Assembly (NCBI GenBank): GCA_964346295.1
Contig: CAYFUG010000018.1
Location: 1-22,172 of the forward strand
Reading direction: 5' to 3'
DNA: 22,172 nucleotides
From: CAYFUG01 sp964346295
Lineage (GTDB): Bacteria; Patescibacteriota; Minisyncoccia; Moranbacterales; DUUL01
Shown: positions 15,364 through 22,012 of the stretch, piece by piece
Numbering within the stretch: the first letter of the stretch is position 1
How the letters are laid out: every line of letters begins with the position of its first letter
The notes under the pieces: model-generated
Told to the model about the DNA's origin: nothing
What the model saw: the letters and a program-made list of their open reading frames with translations, nothing else
Databases searched by the model: none
Position numbers and translations under genes: made by a program

Positions 15364-15987
15364 ATGACTAAATACATTCTTAATTCCGGAGCCGCTAAAA
15401 AATATCCTGAAAAAAACGCGGCCTTCACTCGGGAAATCCTAACTGACTTTAAGGACCAAAAGGACCAACAATCTCCAGTAAAAATTCTTTATTGCTTTTT
15501 TGCTCAAGTTCGAGAGCGCTGGGAAGAGAAATTTCAAACTTACCAGGAAAATTTTAGCCGGATTGCCCAACAGGTCTACCCTGGAATTAAATTAGAGTTT
15601 GACCTGGCCCTTCCAGATCAATTCGAGAAACAAATTCAATCTAGTAATGCCGTCCTGATCCAAGGAGGCGACGATTATTTGCTTCAATTTTGGCTTAAAC
15701 AATTTGAATTACCTAAGCTCTGGAAAGGGAAAGTTGTGGCCGGTAGTTCCGCCGGCTCGGATGCCCTGGTTAAATCTTTTTGGACTTGCGATTGGAGAAA
15801 GTGCCTGGATGGCCTAGGTATTGTGTCTATCAAATTCATTCCTCATTTTAAGTCTGAAGCCTACGATGAGGACCCCCGCGGACCAATTGACTGGCAAAAA
15901 GCTTACCAAGAGTTAAGAGGATTTGGCGACCCCACCCTGCCCATCTACGCCCCCGAGGAGGGAGATTTTGTGGTATTTGAGCAGTAA
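15364..15987 (+). CDS. Peptidase E family protein (S51 type)
   Basis: The product has 207 residues and a class I glutamine-amidotransferase-like fold. The nucleophile elbow is AGSSAGSDAL, with Ser129 in the GxSAG context of S51 peptidases. The preceding glycine turn QGGDDYLLQFWL (about 100-111) matches the GGxTxxLL element. Asp143 and His161 (in FIPHF) are at suitable distances to complete the triad described for Salmonella PepE (Ser, Asp, His). Family members are aspartyl dipeptidases or cyanophycinases. The residues around the pocket (RGPIDWQKAYQEL) are not diagnostic, so the substrate is open; a peptidase without a signal sequence would be cytoplasmic. The MFS transporter starts 10 bp after its stop, pointing to an operon and perhaps to linked uptake or export of a small substrate. 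Confidence 0.82.
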   Translation: MTKYILNSGAAKKYPEKNAAFTREILTDFKDQKDQQSPVKILYCFFAQVRERWEEKFQTYQENFSRIAQQVYPGIKLEFDLALPDQFEKQIQSSNAVLIQGGDDYLLQFWLKQFELPKLWKGKVVAGSSAGSDALVKSFWTCDWRKCLDGLGIVSIKFIPHFKSEAYDEDPRGPIDWQKAYQELRGFGDPTLPIYAPEEGDFVVFEQ

Positions 15988-15997
15988 TTTGGGTTTG

Positions 15998-17146
15998 ATG
16001 ATTAAAAAAGTGTTCAGCAAAGACGTCAATAAACTCCATCTCATGAATTCCATCCAAGGATTGGGATGGTCAATGGTAGGGATTTTTATCCCAATTTATC
16101 TTTTAGCTCTAGAATTTTCTCTTAGCGAAGTCTTTACTTTCTACCTCATTCAAAACACGGTCATCCTATTAACTTCATTTCTGGTTGTTTACTTGGGGAG
16201 AGTTATCAGTATCAAAAAAATACTACTGCTTCGGTTTCCTTTTTTGTTCTTGTTCCTTTTTTTGTTGTATCGACTTCCTACAAACAACTTTCCAATTTAC
16301 CCCTTAGCAATAATTGATGGGATTCAAGTGATGCTTTACTGGATGCCCCTACATATTTTGTTTTCTCAGTTTTCAGGAAAGGAAGGAATGGCCTCTTCTA
16401 CTGGAAAACTCTTTGCGATTCCCAAGCTCCTCTCTATGTTTGGGCCCCTGATCGGAGGGATTATAACTGTCACCCTTGGCTTCAAAGCTCTATTTATCGT
16501 GGCCGCCACTCTTTTTGTGCTAGCTTACATTCCTATTCTCTTGACCAAAACTATGCCCGTTGAATACAACTTTAATTTAAAAGAAGGCCCCCAGCTGTGT
16601 CGAAAGTACAAAAAATATTTCTACTCGGAAATTTGCAATAATATCGGAGAAGAGGTGGAAGAAGTGATTTGGCCAATTTTCGTATATTTGAGCCTGGTCA
16701 GCGTTCTCTCAGTGGGCTATGTAGGCTCTCTATTAGCAATCACTTCCGCCCTTTTTACTCTAATAATTGGTCGATTAGCTGACAAAAAAAGTAAGGTTAA
16801 AATGATAAAAGCTAGTGCTCTGCTAATTTTCGCTACCTGGATTCTCAGATACTTCCTGAATGACGAAATTGCCCTTTATGCTCTCACGGTTTTAGCCGGC
16901 ATGGCTTTTGTGGTTTTTTCAGTTCCCTATTACTCCATCTTTTATCAAATCTCCCAAAAAGAAAAAACAGCAGTGTTTTTTGCCTTTAGAGAGGTGCCCG
17001 TCTGGATAGCCAGAATGACTGTTTTTGGCTTAGGAATTGTTTTTGCAGATAACCTCCCTTTGCTATTTTTACTAGCGGGAGTAGTTTATACTTTCTTCCT
17101 CTTTTGGAAAAATTACAACAACCAAGAGCTGGCGGCTCAGAATTAA
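15998..17146 (+). CDS. MFS transporter
   Basis: The product has 382 residues. The ATG at 15998 was chosen because it follows the peptidase stop by 10 bp and begins MIKKVFSKDVNKLHLMNSI just before the first helix. An upstream in-frame ATG at 15923 would overlap the peptidase gene by 65 bp and add 25 Pro/Arg-rich residues. Eleven to twelve hydrophobic helices are visible in two groups, separated by a cytoplasmic loop near residues 180-215 (PVEYNFNLKEGPQLCRKYKK). The helix 8-9 loop contains the MFS-like pattern IGRLADKKSKVKMIK, the counterpart of motif A (GxLaDrxGrrk). The substrate is unknown. It belongs to the major facilitator superfamily, uniporters, symporters or antiporters driven by gradients. 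Confidence 0.83.
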   Translation: MIKKVFSKDVNKLHLMNSIQGLGWSMVGIFIPIYLLALEFSLSEVFTFYLIQNTVILLTSFLVVYLGRVISIKKILLLRFPFLFLFLFLLYRLPTNNFPIYPLAIIDGIQVMLYWMPLHILFSQFSGKEGMASSTGKLFAIPKLLSMFGPLIGGIITVTLGFKALFIVAATLFVLAYIPILLTKTMPVEYNFNLKEGPQLCRKYKKYFYSEICNNIGEEVEEVIWPIFVYLSLVSVLSVGYVGSLLAITSALFTLIIGRLADKKSKVKMIKASALLIFATWILRYFLNDEIALYALTVLAGMAFVVFSVPYYSIFYQISQKEKTAVFFAFREVPVWIARMTVFGLGIVFADNLPLLFLLAGVVYTFFLFWKNYNNQELAAQN

Positions 17147-17252
17147 CCCAAATTCAGATCTAAACCGATAATCGCCGCTTGCATTTAAAAAGTACTTATG
17201 CTAGCTTGACTGAGATGATTTATCAACCTCTAATCTTTCTCGAAACGAAACC

Positions 17253-17570
17253 ATGAAGAAGAAAATTCACCCTCAATACCATTCTGACGCCCAAATTACT
17301 TGCTCTTGCGGTAAAACCATTCAAGTTGGCGCTACTTTTAAAAAAAAGAATACTGAAATTTGCAACCAGTGCAGTCCCCTCTTCACTGGTAAGTCTCGAG
17401 TGGTCCAAACTGGCCAAGTAGAGCGCTTTAAGAAAAAAATGGAAAAAGTAGAGCAACAAAGGCAAGCTCTTGCCAAGGCGGCTCAAAAAAAGACTGGGTC
17501 TCAGCCAACCTCAAAAGCCAAGCAAAAAACTACTGAAAAGTCAGAATCAAAAAAAGAGGACCAAAAATAG
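17253..17570 (+). CDS. rpmE: Ribosomal protein bL31 with extended basic tail
   Basis: The product has 105 residues; ordinary L31 has about 70. The first 60 residues are canonical: MKKKIHPQYH, the zinc ligands Cys17, Cys19, Cys37 and Cys40 (CSC and CNQC), and HP-to-FTG signatures ending SPLFTGKSRVVQTGQVERF. L31 sits in the central protuberance and bridges the subunits. The retained CxC...CxxC marks the zinc-containing C+ form rather than the zinc-independent paralogue. The tail (about 62-105) is Lys/Gln/Ser-rich and looks disordered. It is followed by a good intrinsic terminator at 17597-17619, so it is probably transcribed alone. RF1 lies downstream, an arrangement (rpmE-prfA) also found in other bacteria. 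Confidence 0.95.
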   Translation: MKKKIHPQYHSDAQITCSCGKTIQVGATFKKKNTEICNQCSPLFTGKSRVVQTGQVERFKKKMEKVEQQRQALAKAAQKKTGSQPTSKAKQKTTEKSESKKEDQK

Positions 17571-17596
17571 CTAGCTACAAATTCAAAGTTCGAATG

Positions 17597-17619
17597 ACTT
17601 GCTTTTAGGCAAGTTTTTT
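17597..17619 (+). terminator. Rho-independent terminator after rpmE
   Basis: ACTTGC (17597-17602), a TTTTAG loop and GCAAGT (17609-17614), followed by a T-run (17614-17619). Outer ATTCAAA / TTTGAAT sequences may extend the stem. It lies 27 bp after the rpmE stop codon. Confidence 0.8.
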
Positions 17620-17669
17620 GAATTAGCATCGAATAACCTAACTCGCACATAATCCAATTAGAATTACCC

Positions 17670-17696
17670 TGGGATTTTTAAATTTTGAAAATCCCA
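17670..17696. repeat. 9-bp palindrome just before prfA
   Basis: TGGGATTTT (17670-17678) pairs perfectly with AAAATCCCA (17688-17696) around TAAATTTTG. It ends 12 bp before the chosen prfA ATG. The loop and arms resemble the AAATTTTGAAAATTTT part of the outer arms of palindromic elements 1 and 4, so it may be a solo remnant or a translational control hairpin. Confidence 0.6.
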
Positions 17697-17708
17697 CAAG
17701 CTAAGCGA

Positions 17709-18785
17709 ATGATTACTGCTCCCAAACTAACCAGTCTCCAACAAGAGCTCGTCGAAACCGAAAAACACCTTAATGATCCAGAAGTTTTTGCCAACCCCGG
17801 AAAAGTTAAAGCACTCTCTCAAAAAAGAACCGAGCTCCAAGAACTGGTCGACAAAGGCCAGGCGCTTTTGAATTATCGACAACAATTCCTGGAAAATGAA
17901 TCCTTAGCGGCTGGCGAAGAAGATCCAGAAATGGCCGAAATGGCTCGAGAAGAGAATAGTCTTTTAGGGGAAAAAATCAAAAAACTAGAAAAGGAACTCT
18001 GTCTTTTGTTGCTCCCCAAAGACCCTAACGACCAAAAAGATGTCATAGTAGAAATTCGGGCCGGAGCCGGGGGGGATGAAGCTGGACTTTTCGCCAATGA
18101 ACTCTTGCGCATGTACACTCGCTTTGCCGAAGAAAAGGGTTGGAAGATTTCTCTAGCTAACATTAGCTACAATGAAGTAGGAGGCCTTAAAGAAGCTATC
18201 TTTGAAATATCAGGAGAAGAGGTCTATTCTTTAATGAAATATGAATCCGGTGTTCACCGAGTACAACGAGTACCTCAGACCGAAAAACAGGGCCGAATTC
18301 ACACTTCTACCGCCACCGTGGCTGTCCTTCCTCAGGCCGAAGAGGTGGAACTGAAAATTGACACTAAGGATTTACGCATTGACACTTTTGCCTCTTCCGG
18401 ACCCGGCGGCCAAAGCGTTAACACCACTAACAGCGCCGTGCGCATCACTCACCTCCCCTCCGGACTGGTGGTCTCTTGTCAGGATGAAAAATCCCAGATA
18501 AGAAACAAGGACAAAGCCCTAAAAGTACTCCGTTCCCGTCTTTTAGCTCAAAAAGAGGAAAAAGAAACTCAAAAAGCCGGACAAGCTCGTCAATCTCAAA
18601 TTGGCACCGGCGACCGCAGCGAAAAAGTCCGCACCTACAACTTCCCTCAAGACCGCATCACCGACCATCGCATTAAGCAAAGTTGGAGCAATATCGAAGA
18701 AATTCTAAATGGCAGTTTGGATAAAATTACTCAATCCCTCAAAGAAGAAGATCAACAACGCCTCCTAGAAAAACAAGATCATTAA
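17709..18785 (+). CDS. prfA: Peptide chain release factor 1
   Basis: The product has 358 residues from the ATG at 17709. A TTG start 24 bp earlier is possible but lies inside a hairpin loop and adds eight residues not expected for the family. RF1 recognises UAA and UAG in the ribosomal A site and triggers peptide release. The GGQ motif is present in SSGPGGQSVNTTNSAVRITH. The anticodon-like PxT tripeptide reads PQT in RVQRVPQTEKQGRIHTSTAT (commonly PAT), which identifies RF1 rather than RF2 (SPF). The N-terminal helical domain and the family phrase IEIRAGAGGDEA (here VEIRAGAGGDEAGLFA) are intact, as is the tail DHRIKQSWSNIEEILNG. It follows rpmE after an intrinsic terminator. Confidence 0.97.
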   Translation: MITAPKLTSLQQELVETEKHLNDPEVFANPGKVKALSQKRTELQELVDKGQALLNYRQQFLENESLAAGEEDPEMAEMAREENSLLGEKIKKLEKELCLLLLPKDPNDQKDVIVEIRAGAGGDEAGLFANELLRMYTRFAEEKGWKISLANISYNEVGGLKEAIFEISGEEVYSLMKYESGVHRVQRVPQTEKQGRIHTSTATVAVLPQAEEVELKIDTKDLRIDTFASSGPGGQSVNTTNSAVRITHLPSGLVVSCQDEKSQIRNKDKALKVLRSRLLAQKEEKETQKAGQARQSQIGTGDRSEKVRTYNFPQDRITDHRIKQSWSNIEEILNGSLDKITQSLKEEDQQRLLEKQDH

Positions 18786-18865
18786 AACAGTGTCTTAAAA
18801 AATCCTAGAACCCGACTCCCTTCCACAAAAAGAATTAGAAGGACTAATCCCGTTCTTACTTAGAC

Positions 18866-18893
18866 TTGCAAAAATAGAAAAAATTAATACAAT
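18866..18893 (+). promoter_or_regulatory. Promoter of the tRNA-Asn gene
   Basis: TTGCAA (18866-18871), 16 bp, TACAAT (18888-18893). Transcription would begin near 18900, giving a 5' leader of about 38 nt to be removed by RNase P. Confidence 0.65.
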
Positions 18894-18937
18894 GAAAAAG
18901 TGGTCTAAAGTTACAATTCATTATTGAAGCTAAATAT

Positions 18938-19012
18938 TCCCGGGTGGCGCAGTGGTAGCGCAGTTGGCTGTTAACCAATTGGTCGTCGGTTCGAATCCGA
19001 CCCCGGGAGCCA
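18938..19012 (+). tRNA. tRNA-Asn (anticodon GTT)
   Basis: The 75-nt cloverleaf is complete with encoded CCA. The acceptor stem is TCCCGGG / CCCGGGA with discriminator G, the D stem GCGC / GCGC, the anticodon stem GTTGG / CCAAT with loop CTGTTAA (GTT reads AAC and AAU), and the T arm GTCGG-TTCGAAT-CCGAC. The downstream hydrolase remnant begins 14 bp later, and the two may be co-transcribed. Confidence 0.97.
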
Positions 19013-19026
19013 AAAACCAAAGAACA

Positions 19027-19413
19027 ATGTCTTGGCGGGCGTTGTTTTTGATTAGCTCCGATTACCAAAGTAATTTTGAACGCTGGGCTCGAGACAATTT
19101 AACCGCCCAAGAATCCCAGCAATTAGAACAAGAAATTGGCAGCCTAGACGATTCCCAGAACTTTAAAGCCTTTTCCTCTGTCACTTATTTTTCTCGCCTA
19201 GATGATCCTTTTATGATTCACCAAGGCACTGGCGATAAAGATGTGCCCGCTCAGTGGTCTCGAGAGACTCACAACAAACTAGAAGCGGCCGGAAAAGCCT
19301 CTACTTACCATGAATACTCGGGCGCTCCCCATGAATTCATCAACAACTGGCCCCAAGTCATGCAACGCAGCTTGGAATTTTTTGATAAAAATGTGAAACA
19401 GGAGAAGAAATAA
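19027..19413 (+). pseudogene. C-terminal remnant of an alpha/beta hydrolase (prolyl oligopeptidase-like)
   Basis: From the first ATG after the tRNA it encodes 128 residues. The frame is also open upstream through the tRNA, but that part is not protein-like. The sequence matches the last third of an alpha/beta hydrolase: the lid or helical part FERWARDNLTAQESQQLEQE, then the strand DDPFMIHQGTGDKDVPAQWS carrying the catalytic acid (Asp in GDKDVP), and YHEYSGAPHEFINNWP carrying the catalytic His. The GxSxG nucleophile, oxyanion region and N-terminal half are absent, and no upstream gene supplies them because the tRNA occupies the place. Most likely it is a 5'-truncated remnant, although a short expressed protein cannot be excluded. 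A terminator follows at 19435. Confidence 0.7.
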
Positions 19414-19434
19414 GACTACTTTCCAGCTATAAAC

Positions 19435-19466
19435 AAAAAAGAGAGCCCTCTCGACTCTCCTTTTTG
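19435..19466. terminator. Terminator between convergent genes
   Basis: An A-run and GAGAG (19441-19445) pair with CTCTC (19455-19459) and a T-run (19461-19465). With the A-run before the stem and the T-run after, it can work in both directions, serving the tRNA/hydrolase transcript and the rhodanese gene. Confidence 0.7.
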
Positions 19467-19494
19467 TTTCTCTGCTAAAAATGAAATCAGCTAC

Positions 19495-20037
19495 TTACTC
19501 AGTTTCTACTGGATGACCAGCTTCCACCCAAGCGCTATAGTTGCCTTCCAAGCGATAAACATTTTCAAATCCGGCTTCCACCATTTTCTCGGCTCCTAGA
19601 ATAGAAGCCTCGTCAGTATGACAATAAACTAAATATTCCGCCTCCTGATCTAGAGTAGGGATCGCTTCGTCTAAAGATCCATCACCTACATAGTAATTGA
19701 TCGCTCCCGGCAAATGACCTTCCGTGTAATTAGGAGAAACATCCACTACAATTAAATCGGCATTGCTATCAATCATTTCCTTAGCTTCAGCTACGCTAAT
19801 ATCCATGTAGCCTTCCTCCGAGTCAATTTCGCCCTCTTCTTCGCTAGCTACAGTCTCGTCTTCTCCTACCGCTCCTTCTTCTTCTGTTATAGCAACCTCT
19901 TCGGTCTCAGCCGGCGGAATCATAGCCTCATCACCAGGCACTGCTGGATCATTATCGTTAGAAGCCTGCTGACCACATCCAGCCAAAAATACCACTCCTA
20001 GCGCCAAAAATCCCAGAATTAATGATTTTTTACTCAT
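19495..20037 (-). CDS. Rhodanese-domain lipoprotein
   Basis: The product has 180 residues. A lipoprotein signal peptide ends at the lipobox LAGC, so Cys21 would be lipid-modified after cleavage and the protein tethered to the outer face of the membrane. Residues about 25-75 form an acidic linker, nearly all Glu, Asp, Ala, Val, Pro and Ser. The rhodanese domain (about 78-178) shows VVDVSPNYTEGHLPGAIN (strand and conserved GHLPGA) and the active-site loop YCHTDEAS, with Cys139 in place and a loop different from the CRxGxR of thiosulfate sulfurtransferases. Single-domain rhodaneses transfer sulfur or act as cysteine-based phosphatase-like or redox proteins. The acidic loop disfavours classic cyanide detoxification. 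The gene is divergent from the YqjD-like gene and has its own promoter. Confidence 0.9.
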   Translation of the reverse strand: MSKKSLILGFLALGVVFLAGCGQQASNDNDPAVPGDEAMIPPAETEEVAITEEEGAVGEDETVASEEEGEIDSEEGYMDISVAEAKEMIDSNADLIVVDVSPNYTEGHLPGAINYYVGDGSLDEAIPTLDQEAEYLVYCHTDEASILGAEKMVEAGFENVYRLEGNYSAWVEAGHPVETE

Positions 20038-20074
20038 ACTTTTGTTTTTTAATTATTATCACCTTAATGTTTTT

Positions 20075-20102
20075 AATATAACATATTGGATAAGTAAAGC
20101 AA
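20075..20102 (-). promoter_or_regulatory. Promoter of the rhodanese lipoprotein gene
   Basis: On the minus strand, TTGCTT (20097-20102), 16 bp, TATATT (20075-20080). The expected leader is about 30 nt without a Shine-Dalgarno sequence. Confidence 0.55.
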
Positions 20103-20142
20103 CTCACCCTGCAAAAATAACCCCTTTAAAGCCCTCCTTAAC

Positions 20143-20170
20143 TTGCCAAATTAAAACTATTCCCTAGAAT
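20143..20170 (+). promoter_or_regulatory. Promoter of the YqjD/ElaB-like gene
   Basis: TTGCCA (20143-20148), 16 bp, TAGAAT (20165-20170). Transcription should start near 20177, which places the in-frame GTG at 20175 at or before the transcript start and supports the ATG at 20202. Confidence 0.6.
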
Positions 20171-20201
20171 AAAAGTGACATTAACTATTAATTTCAAGCA
20201 T

Positions 20202-20519
20202 ATGCCTCAAAATGACAAAAGTCTTCCCGCCGCTAACGCGGAAAAACTCAAAGAAGATCTTAAACGAGATCTTTCTCATTTAATCGAAGATTCTCTGGAG
20301 AAAGCTCAAAATCAAGGCCAAAAATCTTACCAAGAAGCCAAGGAGCAACTCCGAGAAAAGTACCGAGTTGCCAAAGACCAGGCAACTCAAAAACGAGCCG
20401 AGTTTGATCAATATGTTAAGGATAATCCCGAAAAGTCTCTCCTAACCGCTATCGGAGTGGGAGCTTTGGTGGGGATGTTATTGTTAATGCTAACCAAAGT
20501 CTTAGGAAGCAAGCGATAA
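20202..20519 (+). CDS. YqjD/ElaB (DUF883)-like membrane-anchored protein
   Basis: The product has 105 residues from the ATG at 20202. A long amphipathic, charged coil (about 12-72, Lys/Glu/Gln-rich) is followed by the family's signature junction DQYVKDNPEKSLLTAIGVGALVG and one C-terminal membrane helix (about 80-98), ending in a basic KVLGSKR tail. In E. coli, YqjD, ElaB and YgaM are tail-anchored inner-membrane proteins expressed in stationary phase; YqjD binds ribosomes. A similar role in holding ribosomes at the membrane is possible but not shown here. The promoter at 20143-20170 and the terminator at 20543-20575 suggest a single-gene unit. The family match is by topology and the NPxxS motif, so moderate confidence. 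Confidence 0.78.
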   Translation: MPQNDKSLPAANAEKLKEDLKRDLSHLIEDSLEKAQNQGQKSYQEAKEQLREKYRVAKDQATQKRAEFDQYVKDNPEKSLLTAIGVGALVGMLLLMLTKVLGSKR

Positions 20520-20542
20520 GCAGGAAAAGTGATCAAGTGAGA

Positions 20543-20575
20543 AAAAACCGGCAACTTTCAAAGTTGCCGGTTTTT
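20543..20575. terminator. Strong bidirectional terminator
   Basis: A perfect stem runs AAAAACCGGCAACT / AGTTGCCGGTTTTT around a 5-nt loop (TTCAA), with A- and T-runs built into the arms. It lies 23 bp after the YqjD-like gene and 95 bp after the stop of the convergent helicase gene, serving both. Confidence 0.9.
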
Positions 20576-20670
20576 AATTTCGGTTCTTAGGAATAGAAAA
20601 TTTTAGAGGCTACTTTAAAAATAAACCGCCACTTATTATTCTAATCAATCACCTTTAAATGAAGCTTTAA

Positions 20671-21912
20671 CTAGACAAAAGTAAGGGCTGTTCCTTGATT
20701 ATTAGCTCTTCCGGTTCTTCCAATTCTATGGATATAATCCTCGTAAGTATTAGGAGTATCAAAGTTAATTACATGACTAACATTAGGGATGTCCAATCCT
20801 CGAGCCGCTACATCGGTAGCAATCAGAACATTTACCAATCTCCCTCGAAACATTTTGAGAGCTTTTTGCCTTCGACTATGAGGCTTATCGCCATGAATAG
20901 CCTCCGATTTAAGACCTTTTTGGTAAAGACTCTTAGAAAGCTTATCTGCTCCTCGTTTAGTACGAGTGAAAACTAATACTTTTTCAAACTCCGACTTAAC
21001 CAGTAAGTTGTGCAAAATCTCCACCTTGTCTTGCCCGCCAGTTACTCGAACAATATCTTGCTCTATTTGAGTAGAGGTTTCTTTGGTCCGAAGAGAAATT
21101 CGGGCCGGATTACTCAAAAATTCTCGGCTCAGCTTTTCAATCTCCGAAGAAAAAGTAGCTGAAAATAACAAAGTCTGACGCTTTTGATCCATTAAAGAGA
21201 GTAGCCACTTCACCTCATTAATAAAACCCATGTCTAACATTCTATCCGCCTCATCCAGCACCACCTTATTAAAACCAGCTAGGTTTAATTTTTTCCGATT
21301 AATTAAATCCTTCAATCGCCCAGGAGTACCAATTACCACATCATTCCGACCTCGCAGATCTCTAATTTGACGCTGAATATTGGCGCCCCCTACTACCACT
21401 ACCGCCGAAAGCTTCATCTGGCGAGTTAAAGCCCGAAATTCCTCCTGAATTTGAATAGCCAATTCTCTAGTAGGAGCTACAATTAAAGCCTTTCCCTGAG
21501 ACTTAGATAGCAAATGATGAATCAAGGGAATCAAGAAGGCTCCGGTTTTACCGGTTCCGGTATTAGCCAATCCAATTAAATCTTTCCCTTCTAAAATGAT
21601 CGGGATAGCCTGATCTTGGATGGGAGTAGGGGTGTCAAAGCCTCGAGCAATAATTGCTTGCTTAAGGGGTTCACAGATTTTTATATCCCGAAACTTACCC
21701 ACAGAAACAGCCTCTGCCTCCGTTTGCTCTTCAGGCCGAGCTTTGTTTATGAAACGATTTACATCGATACTCTTGCCTCCAAATCTCCCTCCTGACTTTC
21801 CAGACCGTCGCCCCTGAAAGCCTCGAGATTTATTACGAAATTTATTTTTCCAGCCTGAGTTAGCGCGAGACTGACGTGCGTTGGTTTTGTTGTACATTAC
21901 AGTATTCAACAT
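20671..21912 (-). CDS. DEAD-box RNA helicase
   Basis: The product has 413 residues with all canonical motifs: the Q motif GFDTPTPIQDQAIP (91-104), I ANTGTGKT (116-123), Ia PTRELA, Ib TPGRL (196-200), II DEAD (220-223), III SAT (251-253), IV VLVFTRTK, V ATDVAARGLDIP (365-376) and VI HRIGRTGR (395-402). The two RecA-like domains are preceded by a basic, Gly/Arg/Asn-rich start (1-45, FRNKSRGFQGRRSGKSGGRFGG) that may bind RNA. The chain stops soon after motif VI (GTALTFV), without the RhlE/CsdA-type C-terminal tail. Such helicases unwind short RNA duplexes in ribosome assembly, RNA decay or cold growth. The start is either ATG 21912 or ATG 21897 (MYNKTNARQ); the first lies in a 15-bp hairpin. Promoter at 21984-22012. 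Confidence 0.95.
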   Translation of the reverse strand: MLNTVMYNKTNARQSRANSGWKNKFRNKSRGFQGRRSGKSGGRFGGKSIDVNRFINKARPEEQTEAEAVSVGKFRDIKICEPLKQAIIARGFDTPTPIQDQAIPIILEGKDLIGLANTGTGKTGAFLIPLIHHLLSKSQGKALIVAPTRELAIQIQEEFRALTRQMKLSAVVVVGGANIQRQIRDLRGRNDVVIGTPGRLKDLINRKKLNLAGFNKVVLDEADRMLDMGFINEVKWLLSLMDQKRQTLLFSATFSSEIEKLSREFLSNPARISLRTKETSTQIEQDIVRVTGGQDKVEILHNLLVKSEFEKVLVFTRTKRGADKLSKSLYQKGLKSEAIHGDKPHSRRQKALKMFRGRLVNVLIATDVAARGLDIPNVSHVINFDTPNTYEDYIHRIGRTGRANNQGTALTFV

Positions 21913-21940
21913 AATTCTTAAATATTTATGTTGAATACTG
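21900..21940. repeat. Perfect 15-bp inverted repeat over the helicase start
   Basis: CAGTATTCAACATAA (21900-21914) and TTATGTTGAATACTG (21926-21940) are exact inverted repeats with an 11-bp spacer. The first candidate start codon (21910-21912) is inside one arm, and the second (21895-21897) is just outside. It could be an mRNA hairpin limiting translation or a dimeric-repressor operator. Confidence 0.85.
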
Positions 21941-21983
21941 ACTAAGAAAGAATTCTATCCGAGAAGTACTAACATAAAAACCC

Positions 21984-22012
21984 AAAGTACCATTTTTAAT
22001 TTATTTTGTCAA
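21984..22012 (-). promoter_or_regulatory. Promoter of the helicase gene
   Basis: On the minus strand, TTGACA (22007-22012), 17 bp, TACTTT (21984-21989). A start near 21977 would include the whole 15-bp inverted repeat in the leader. Confidence 0.5.

Noticed and set aside
15923..15997. Longer MFS start
   Set aside because: It would overlap the peptidase gene by 65 bp and add a Pro/Arg-rich stretch unlike an MFS N-terminus.
17685..18785. Alternative genetic code (UGA as glycine) known in some CPR groups
   Set aside because: The HAD phosphatase gene ends in TGA at the expected length, and no gene needs in-frame TGA read-through.
18952..19026. Upstream extension of the hydrolase reading frame through the tRNA gene
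   Set aside because: The frame is open but lies inside a perfect tRNA-Asn; the translated text is not protein-like, so the first ATG after the tRNA was used.
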